Assembly (NCBI RefSeq): GCF_025231485.1
Contig: NZ_CP104003.1
Coordinates: 62,001 to 126,000 of the forward strand
Direction: 5' to 3'
DNA length: 64,000 nt
Origin: Salinirubellus salinus
GTDB lineage: Archaea; Halobacteriota; Halobacteria; Halobacteriales; Haloarculaceae
Numbering within the stretch: position 1 is the stretch's first letter; the number at the start of each line of letters is the position of its first letter. Below the pieces are notes generated by a model. It was given only the letters and a program-made list of their open reading frames with translations. It had not been told where the DNA came from and did no database searches. Positions 58,527 to 64,000 of this stretch are shown here, piece by piece. Position numbers and translations under genes: made by a program.

Positions 58527-58745
58527 ATGGGCTACGCGCAGTACTTCGCCGTCGGCGAGTACGACTGGACGCAGTGGGTGGTGTTCGGCGGGCACGCCGT
58601 CGTCGCGTTCCTCTTCCTCGCGGGTGCGGTGAACACGCTCAACAGTGGCGGCGAACCCCTCGGGGCGGGGTTGCAGGCGACGCTGGCGCTCCTCGTCGTC
58701 GGACTCGGTCTCACCGTCGCGCGGATGATGGGTCGACGGGAGTAG
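58527..58745 (+). CDS. Small two-TM membrane protein
   Basis: A 72-residue protein. Two hydrophobic helices (WVVFGGHAVVAFLFLAGAVN and LQATLALLVVGLGLTVARMM). A TATA-like GTTTAATC (about 58497-58504) and a GGAGGGG sequence (58518-58524) lie upstream, the latter a rare Shine-Dalgarno-like site for this window. Function unknown. Confidence 0.7.
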   Translation: MGYAQYFAVGEYDWTQWVVFGGHAVVAFLFLAGAVNTLNSGGEPLGAGLQATLALLVVGLGLTVARMMGRRE

Positions 58746-58759
58746 CGGGGGGTCGCCGG

Positions 58760-59830
58760 TCAGTCGAGACAGGCCGCGACGACGCGCAGCATCTCCTCGC
58801 CGTGGACCTCGTCGGCGAACAGGGGGACTCGCTTGACCGCACGACCACGGAACAGGTTCTGCGAGCGCGAGAGCGCGTTCCGCTGGACGTCCCAGCGGCG
58901 CTGGCAGAACTCGCAGTGTTCGAGGTCGGGCGCGACGAACCACTCCGTCTCGACGCCCGTCACGTCCGCGAGGTCCTGCATCACCCGGTTGACGACGAGC
59001 GTGGAGACGGGGATGCCGAACTCGGTCAGGCGCTCCACCAGCCGCTCGCTCTCGACGACGCTCATCTCCTCGGGGACCATCACCACCCGGAAGTCGGTGC
59101 GTGCCGGGTCGCGCAGCGCCGCGCGCAACCGCTCGATGCGCTCGGCCATCTCGCGCAGGTCGGCCATCCCCGCCTGCGGGTCGGTGTCGGCGCCGAACAT
59201 CCCCTTCACGGAGTCCATCATCCCGGAGAGCCGCTCGCGCATCGCCATCATCCGGCCCATCATCGAGTCCATCAGCTCCGGGAGCTCGAGCAGTCGGAGG
59301 GTGTGCCCCGTGGGCGCCGTGTCGACCACGACGCGGTCGAACCGCGCGTCGTCCATGTACCGCAGGAGGAGTTGCATCGCGGCCGCCTCGTCGGCACCGG
59401 GCATCGTCCCCATCCCGCCGCCCATCGGGTCCGCACCCGCACCCTCGCCGTCTGCGCCCCCGAGGGGACCGTCTTCCCCGAGCAGTGCGTCCACCCCGCC
59501 CATCCCCATCGGGTCCGCACCCTCGCCGTCGGCGAACGGGCCCTCGTCCATCCGTTCGGGGTCGATCTCGACGCCGTAGAGGGGGACGTCCTCGCGCAAC
59601 CGCGTCGGCTCGCCGGGCACCTCGACGCCCAGCGAGTCCGACAGCGAGTGGGCGGGGTCGGTGGAGACGGCGAGCGTGGCCGTCCCCTCGCGGGCGGAGG
59701 CGAGCGCCGTCGCCGCCGCCATCGTCGTCTTGCCGACGCCGCCCTTCCCGCCGTACAGCACGTACTCGGGGGCGTCGACGGTCACGTCGTCGTCCAGCGA
59801 CTCGACGGCCTCCACCGAGAGTTCGCTCAT
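58760..59830 (-). CDS. Get3/ArsA-type ATPase with Met-Gly-rich insertion
   Basis: A 356-residue deviant Walker A ATPase. P-loop GGKGGVGKTTMAAA (27-40), switch DPAHSLSDSLG and DTAPTGHTLRLLELP are intact. A CxxC pair (EHCEFCQRR) near residue 300 could bind the zinc that links a Get3 dimer. A low-complexity insertion (about 97-147, ADPMGMGG and ADPMGGGMGTMPG) and a Met-rich helix (about 187-212, MDSMMGRMMAMRERLSGMMD) precede the switch II region. These features favour a Get3-like tail-anchored-protein targeting factor over an arsenite pump ATPase; no ars gene is nearby. Confidence 0.9.
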   Translation of the reverse strand: MSELSVEAVESLDDDVTVDAPEYVLYGGKGGVGKTTMAAATALASAREGTATLAVSTDPAHSLSDSLGVEVPGEPTRLREDVPLYGVEIDPERMDEGPFADGEGADPMGMGGVDALLGEDGPLGGADGEGAGADPMGGGMGTMPGADEAAAMQLLLRYMDDARFDRVVVDTAPTGHTLRLLELPELMDSMMGRMMAMRERLSGMMDSVKGMFGADTDPQAGMADLREMAERIERLRAALRDPARTDFRVVMVPEEMSVVESERLVERLTEFGIPVSTLVVNRVMQDLADVTGVETEWFVAPDLEHCEFCQRRWDVQRNALSRSQNLFRGRAVKRVPLFADEVHGEEMLRVVAACLD

Positions 59831-59899
59831 ACCCTCGCGTGCGAGATGGGGACCTATGGGTCCGTCGCTTGGGATTTCCTTCGCTTGATTGCGTATCGC

Positions 59900-60445
59900 T
59901 TAGCTTTCGCTCTTACCGCTCTCTATCTGCTTCGATATCTGCCGCAACGCACCCAAGACTGCAAAATATACGTCTTTCTCGTCGGTGGAGCGGATGGTCA
60001 TCCTGAAGCCATATCCCCTGATACTGACGTGACTCATCATCTCCCCATCCGAACCAGAATCCTCGAACTGCTCAAACCCACGGTAGGCGATACTGTCGAC
60101 TGAATCGAACTCATCCATAGACAGCCCAAAAGAGTCCTGCAAATCTGTGAACTGAACTACTCCGGCCCCCTCCGGGTCGACTGGTGTACAGCGGAACACA
60201 AGCGATGTTTGAGCAGGTGGACGAACTCTGACCTCCAATAGGTCCGGCGTTATTCTGTAGCCGCCTACCTCGATAGGTTCGATATCGGCAACGACGCCTC
60301 GAACGTTCGCTCTGACGGTGTAGGTGTAAGAGAGAACTGCTACTGTCAACGATGCCCCGGCGACGAATGACCCGACAACAGACGGGCCAGCGTTGCTAAA
60401 TATGCGGATTATCTCGTTGACCGGCAACTGCGAGACGACATGCAT
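59900..60445 (-). CDS. Orphan membrane-associated protein of low-GC island
   Basis: A 181-residue protein from ATG 60445. One N-terminal TM (about 21-44, GPSVVGSFVAGASLTVAVLS) precedes a beta-rich domain (VRANVRGVVADIEPIEVGGY, LLEVRVRPPAQTSLVFRCTP). I do not recognise the family. Codon use is unlike all neighbours, with many A/T third positions (for example ATA, AAA, TTT, AGC), and the flanks (59880-60520) are AT-rich as well. Recent acquisition from a lower-GC source is the simplest explanation. No integrase, att-like repeat or IS flanks it. Confidence 0.7.
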   Translation of the reverse strand: MHVVSQLPVNEIIRIFSNAGPSVVGSFVAGASLTVAVLSYTYTVRANVRGVVADIEPIEVGGYRITPDLLEVRVRPPAQTSLVFRCTPVDPEGAGVVQFTDLQDSFGLSMDEFDSVDSIAYRGFEQFEDSGSDGEMMSHVSIRGYGFRMTIRSTDEKDVYFAVLGALRQISKQIESGKSES

Positions 60446-60518
60446 CACTCTCTGTCGTATATCATTCTCGCTCAGTTATGTGTCTGTGGGGCGGCATGGT
60501 TCCGGAACCCCACAAATC

Positions 60519-61619
60519 TCAGCCGAGGTAGTCGGTCAGCCGCGCGGCCGCCTCGTCCACCCGCGGGGTCACCAGCGCGAACCGGAGCCACTCGGTCCGC
60601 GAGGAGCCGAAGGCCTCGCCCGGCATCCCGGCGACGCCGGCCTCGTCGATCAGGCGCTCGACGTTCTCGAGGGTCCCGGGGAAGCCGTCGAACCGAACGA
60701 GGACGTAGAACGACCCCTCGGGCGCGGTGTAGTCCGCGCCGGCCTCGTCCAGCGCCGCGGTGAACGTCTCGATACGGTCCTCGACGAGCTGGCGGTTCGC
60801 CTCGTAGTAGGCGTCGGGCGTCTCGCGCAGCGCCCGCAGGACGGCCGCTTGCGCCGGCCGCGAGGCGGCGATGGTCGTCAGCATGTGCCGGGTCCGGACC
60901 GCGTCCTGCAGGTGCGCTGGGACGACGCAGTAGCCCACCCGGAGGCCGGTGATGGCCATCGACTTCGAGAAGCCGTTCGTGACGACGCGGTTCGGCGAGT
61001 CGAACGCGAGCGCCGAGGTGAACCGCCCGGAGTGGTCGAACGCGTCGTACACCTCGTCACTGACGAGACAGGCGTCGTGGTCCTCGCACAGGTCGACGAG
61101 CGCCCGCTTCGTCTCGCGGCCGTAGACGGCACCGGTCGGGTTGTTCGGGGAGTTCACGACGACCACCGCGGTGTCGTCACCGATCGCCTCGGCCACCCGG
61201 TCCGGGTCGAGGTGGCCATCCGCGTCGGCGTCGACGTAGCGCGTCTCGGCCTTCAGCAGGTCGTTGCGCCCCGCGTAGTAGGGATAGACGGGGTCGGTCA
61301 GCAGTACCTCGTCGCCGGGGTAGGCGTCCAGCGCGCAGGCGGTGGCGACGTGGTTCGCCTCGGCGGTCCCGTTCGTGACGAACACGCTCTCGGTGTCGAC
61401 GCCGTGTCGATCGGCGATGGCCGCACGGAGCGGCCGGTCCCCCTCGCTCGCTGAGTACTGGAACGCCTCGGGCTCCCGGTCGGCGAACTCCCGGAGGCCC
61501 TCGCGGAGCGCCTCGGGGGGCGCCCAGTCCGGGTTGCCGCTGACCATGTCGACCACGTCGCGGTCCGCGGCGTCGGCGTACTGCATCACCCGGAAGAACA
61601 GCGGCCGGTCGTAGTCCAT
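60519..61619 (-). CDS. PLP-dependent aminotransferase, class I/II
   Basis: A 366-residue fold-type I aminotransferase. VVNSPNNPTGAVYGRETKRA is the classical PNNPTG motif. The Schiff-base lysine is K219 in NGFSKSMAITGLRVGY, and RTEWLRFAL contains the substrate-carboxylate Arg. It resembles aspartate/aromatic aminotransferases of archaea. The amino donor specificity cannot be fixed from sequence alone. The low-GC orphan gene lies downstream of its stop. Confidence 0.93.
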   Translation of the reverse strand: MDYDRPLFFRVMQYADAADRDVVDMVSGNPDWAPPEALREGLREFADREPEAFQYSASEGDRPLRAAIADRHGVDTESVFVTNGTAEANHVATACALDAYPGDEVLLTDPVYPYYAGRNDLLKAETRYVDADADGHLDPDRVAEAIGDDTAVVVVNSPNNPTGAVYGRETKRALVDLCEDHDACLVSDEVYDAFDHSGRFTSALAFDSPNRVVTNGFSKSMAITGLRVGYCVVPAHLQDAVRTRHMLTTIAASRPAQAAVLRALRETPDAYYEANRQLVEDRIETFTAALDEAGADYTAPEGSFYVLVRFDGFPGTLENVERLIDEAGVAGMPGEAFGSSRTEWLRFALVTPRVDEAAARLTDYLG

Positions 61620-61705
61620 ACTGGCGAGGCGGGCCGCTCCGACGAGTCGGTTTCGGCTCCCGGTGGGGGAGGGGGATTCAATGCCGAGGCCGCCGAGCCA
61701 CGGCC

Positions 61706-62227
61706 ATGGACGATGCAGACGACACGCCGATCGAACGCCGGGTCGGCGAGGTGCTCCGTGAACGCGGCGAGACGGTGGCCGTCGCCGAATCCGCGACGGG
61801 CGGCCTCGTCGGGTCGCTGCTCACCGACGTGCCCGGCTCCTCGGACTACTTCGACCGCTCGCTCGTCACCTACGCCTACGACGCGAAACTGACCGAACTG
61901 GCCGTCTCGCGCGAGTCGCTGGACGAACGGGGCGCCGTCTCCGAACCGGTCGCCCGGCAGATGGCCGCCGGCGTCCGCGACGTCTCGGGGACCACGTGGG
62001 GCGTCGCCACCACCGGCATCGCCGGGCCCGACGGCGGCACCGAGGCGAAACCGGTCGGCACCGTCTACGTCGGCGTCGCCCACGCGGGCGAGTGGGGGAG
62101 CGGTGAGTCGTACACGAGCGTCGAACGCCACGAGTTCGACGGTACCCGCACGGCGGTGAAAGGCCGGTTCGCCCGGCAGGCACTCACGGACCTGCTGGCC
62201 GCCCTCACCGAACGGGACGGCGTATGA
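61706..62227 (+). CDS. CinA-family nicotinamide-nucleotide amidohydrolase
   Basis: A 173-residue CinA C-terminal-domain (PncC-type) protein: VAVAESATGGLVGSLLTDVP, YFDRSLVTYAYDAKLTELAV, VATTGIAGPDGGTEAKPVGT. It hydrolyses NMN to nicotinic acid mononucleotide, feeding NAD salvage. A TATA-like ATTCAATG is about 27 bp upstream. The COG1058 N-terminal domain of full CinA is absent. Confidence 0.92.
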   Translation: MDDADDTPIERRVGEVLRERGETVAVAESATGGLVGSLLTDVPGSSDYFDRSLVTYAYDAKLTELAVSRESLDERGAVSEPVARQMAAGVRDVSGTTWGVATTGIAGPDGGTEAKPVGTVYVGVAHAGEWGSGESYTSVERHEFDGTRTAVKGRFARQALTDLLAALTERDGV

Positions 62228-62264
62228 CGGAAACCCTTAGGAACCGACCCGCGTCGTCTCGGGC

Positions 62265-62807
62265 GTGAACAAGAAGGGTCACGTCCTGAACGCCGTCCTC
62301 CTCGGTATCGGGCTGGCATACGTCCTCGAACCCGCGGGCGACGTCCAGACGTTCGTCACCATCGCCGAGGTGACGATACCGGTCACGCTCGGGGCGCTCC
62401 TCCCCGACGTGGACACGGCGTTCGGCAAGCACCGGAAGACGTTCCACAACCTCCCGACGCTGGTCGTCTTCCTCGCGTTCCCCCTCTACTTCGGGAACCT
62501 CCAGTGGGTCTGGGTCGGCGTCCTCACGCACTACGTGCTGGACGTGCTCGGGAGCAAGCGGGGCATCGCGCTGTTCTACCCGTTCTCGCCCCGCGAGTTC
62601 GGGTCGCCCACCGGCGTCACCACCTCCAGCAAGTACGCCGACGTGGTCACGCTCGTCGTCACGGCCTTCGAACTCGGCGTCGCGGCCGTCCTGGTCCACG
62701 TCGTCCCGGGGCTCGTCCAGCGGGTCCTCCAGGCGCTCCCCGGCGACGTCGGCAACGCCGCCTCAGAACTCGCCGCGACGCTGCTCGCCGTCCCGTTCCC
62801 GCTCTGA
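62265..62807 (+). CDS. YdjM-like membrane-bound metal-dependent hydrolase
   Basis: A 180-residue membrane protein from GTG 62265. MNKKGHVLNAVLLGIGLAYV and LLPDVDTAFGKHRKTFHNLP contain the conserved His and Asp residues of the YdjM/DUF457 family; VGVLTHYVLDVLGSKRGIAL adds a third His and Asp. Four to five TM segments are present. The family is annotated as metal-dependent hydrolases, but the substrate is unknown. It is 37 bp after the CinA gene with its own TATA-like ACCCTTAGG. Confidence 0.87.
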   Translation: MNKKGHVLNAVLLGIGLAYVLEPAGDVQTFVTIAEVTIPVTLGALLPDVDTAFGKHRKTFHNLPTLVVFLAFPLYFGNLQWVWVGVLTHYVLDVLGSKRGIALFYPFSPREFGSPTGVTTSSKYADVVTLVVTAFELGVAAVLVHVVPGLVQRVLQALPGDVGNAASELAATLLAVPFPL

Positions 62808-62817
62808 ACCCGCCGGG

Positions 62818-63570
62818 TCAGTACACGGCGACGTCGTCGAACCGCCCCTCGTAGGCCGGGTTCCGCGGGTGCGTCGCCTCCTGCCCCTTCAGCACGACGC
62901 GTTCGAACTTCTCCCACGTGTTCTCCCAGCTCAGGTGGGCGAACTCCGCGTGACACCGGAGCCGGTGGCGACGGCCGGGGCGGTGGAACACCCGCCGCGG
63001 CTCGCCCGCTCTCAGGGCCGCCGCGAGGCCGTCGGCCGTCTCGAACGGCTCCTCGAACGCCGTCCACACCTCGCCCACGGTGGGCGTGAGGTGGGCGTAC
63101 GATGAGGCGAACGGCGGGAGGCCCGTGTCGCCCGCCAGCGCCCGCGCCCGCTCGTTGTGCCCCGTCCGGTGTTTCGGATTGTACACCTCGATGCCGTCCA
63201 GCTGGTCACCGTAGGCGGCCAGCTCCGCGGCCCCGAAACTCACCGTCGCGAACTCCGGGTGCGGGACGAGCGTCGCGCAGTCCTGCCGGTCGAGTTCGGC
63301 CATCGCCCCCTCCAGCGTGACGAAGTCCGGGATGGGGTCGCTCGGGGCGACCGCGAGGACGTGCTTGCGGTCACGCCACGACCCGGTGAACACCTCGCGG
63401 GCGGGGACGACGAGCAACTCGTCGTCGGAGAACCGCTCGGCGCGCGCCTCGACGTCGGAGAGGTGGGTGAAGTGCGGCGCGTAGACGAGCGCGTCGAGAC
63501 CACGGGCCTTCGCACGCTCGACGACGCGCTCGTCGAGTATCTTCACGTGGGGGTCGACGCGGAAGGTCAC
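62818..63570 (-). CDS. PHP-domain metal-dependent phosphoesterase-like protein
   Basis: A 250-residue PHP-like protein. Metal-site candidates include FRVDPHVK (DxH), ALVYAPHFTH, LVVPAREVFTG, CATLVPHPEF and the C-terminal ASSYAHLTPTVGE. The first motif (VDPHVK) is shorter than the canonical HxH. PHP members are phosphoesterases such as histidinol phosphatase. The substrate is unknown. It converges on the YdjM-like gene with a 10-bp gap. Confidence 0.8.
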   Translation of the reverse strand: MTFRVDPHVKILDERVVERAKARGLDALVYAPHFTHLSDVEARAERFSDDELLVVPAREVFTGSWRDRKHVLAVAPSDPIPDFVTLEGAMAELDRQDCATLVPHPEFATVSFGAAELAAYGDQLDGIEVYNPKHRTGHNERARALAGDTGLPPFASSYAHLTPTVGEVWTAFEEPFETADGLAAALRAGEPRRVFHRPGRRHRLRCHAEFAHLSWENTWEKFERVVLKGQEATHPRNPAYEGRFDDVAVY

Positions 63571-63596
63571 TGCCCTCGGGTACCGGCGGCCGAGGT

Positions 63597-64000
63597 TTAG
63601 CGGTTACCGTTCGCCCCGTACCCAGCCAGCGAGGCCTGCCGCTCGCCCCCGGCGTGCTCCCGCTCGTGGGCCAGGAGCGCTCGCTTCAGGTCGACTCCAC
63701 CCTCGGCGGAGAACCCACCCAGCCTGTCTCGCCCGACCACGCGGTGACACGGGACGACGAGCGGCACCGGATTCCGCCCGCAGGCCCCACCGACGGCGAC
63801 CGGGCTGGTGTCGAGTTCGCCCGCGAGGTCACCGTACGTCCGCGTCTCGCCGTAGGGGATGGCCGCCATCGCGTCCATCACCCGTCCCGTGAAGTCGTCC
63901 GGGACGGCGACCGTGAGGTCGAACGCGTGGCGCTCGCCACGCTCGTACTCGCGGACCTGTCGACGCACCTCGGCCGGCGACTCGGTGATCCGCGACTCGT
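63597..64000 (-). CDS. ogt: O6-alkylguanine-DNA alkyltransferase, 5' end missing
   Basis: The frame is open to the window edge, so the N-terminus is cut off and at least 134 codons remain. Diagnostic motifs are IPYGETRTYGDLAGELDTSP, then GGACGRNPVPLVVPCHRVVG with the alkyl-acceptor cysteine in PCHRV, and LGGFSAEGGVDLKRALLAHE. It repairs O6-alkylguanine by stoichiometric alkyl transfer. Another paralog without the cysteine is encoded at 47960. The upstream residues before the first internal GTG (ESRITESPAE) read as normal coding sequence. Confidence 0.93.
   Translation of the reverse strand, partial: ESRITESPAEVRRQVREYERGERHAFDLTVAVPDDFTGRVMDAMAAIPYGETRTYGDLAGELDTSPVAVGGACGRNPVPLVVPCHRVVGRDRLGGFSAEGGVDLKRALLAHEREHAGGERQASLAGYGANGNR

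Noticed and set aside
54558-58943. A minus-strand open frame of about 1461 codons opposite the rhomboid-EndoV-SDR-glycerate kinase genes
   Set aside because: Crosses four well-supported plus-strand genes; translation is low-complexity and without motifs.
58760-59830. Annotation as arsenite efflux ATPase ArsA
   Set aside because: No arsB, arsC or arsR neighbour, a single ATPase domain, a CxxC zinc pair and a Met-rich region, all favouring Get3.

Overview
The window is chromosomal DNA of a haloarchaeon (class Halobacteria). The G+C content is very high and the predicted proteins are strongly acidic. Many genes start directly or almost directly downstream of a TATA-like element about 25-30 bp upstream, as expected for leaderless haloarchaeal transcripts. 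Diagnostic archaeal genes include sn-glycerol-1-phosphate dehydrogenase (ether lipids), a thermosome subunit, membrane-bound LonB protease, archaeal NMN adenylyltransferase, type II dehydroquinate synthase and a Get3/ArsA ATPase. I cannot assign a genus.

Layout. 1-2.8 kb: 5' part of oligoendopeptidase F, small membrane and zinc-ribbon proteins, an M29 aminopeptidase, a frame-disrupted stretch and tRNA-Ser(CGA). 2.9-12 kb: a solitary MoxR ATPase, single-subunit glutamate synthase, an SPFH membrane protein, a two-domain winged-helix regulator, an SDR epimerase and a small conserved protein. 12.3-15.9 kb: egsA, a second SDR epimerase, an MBL-fold hydrolase and a BCP-like peroxiredoxin. 15.9-23.7 kb: a tight six-gene MoxR/VWA operon containing two membrane VWA proteins, a membrane-anchored coiled coil, a TM protein, a MoxR ATPase and a DUF58 protein. 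23.9-30 kb: dehydroquinate synthase, AhpD-like protein, zinc-ribbon membrane protein, aroD, an orphan-type DNA methyltransferase, a GT4 glycosyltransferase and a Tat lipoprotein.

30-45.9 kb: S9 peptidase, lipoprotein, universal stress protein, M48 protease, NUDIX-like protein, TRAM protein, YkgJ-type Cys-cluster protein, thermosome, amidohydrolase plus M23 peptidase, Tat proteins next to a BBE-type flavoprotein, an HTH-zinc-ribbon regulator, a GT2 glycosyltransferase and a methyltransferase. 46-64 kb: a small winged-helix regulator, MBL hydrolase, SRPBCC protein, an alkyltransferase-like protein lacking the acceptor cysteine, CPBP protease and LonB, NMNAT with SAM hydrolase and a UPF0126 channel, AN1-rhomboid, endonuclease V, SDR, glycerate kinase, Get3-like ATPase, a low-GC orphan gene, aminotransferase, CinA-type amidohydrolase, YdjM-like protein, PHP-domain protein, and the 3' part of a true O6-alkylguanine-DNA alkyltransferase.

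I see no CRISPR array, provirus or IS element. The most unusual signals are a dispersed hairpin repeat that abuts stop codons (four copies), hairpins that share an identical 11-nt loop on different stems, a shared AGTA-N7-TACT operator-like site, the MoxR/VWA/coiled-coil operon, and a low-GC single-gene island.
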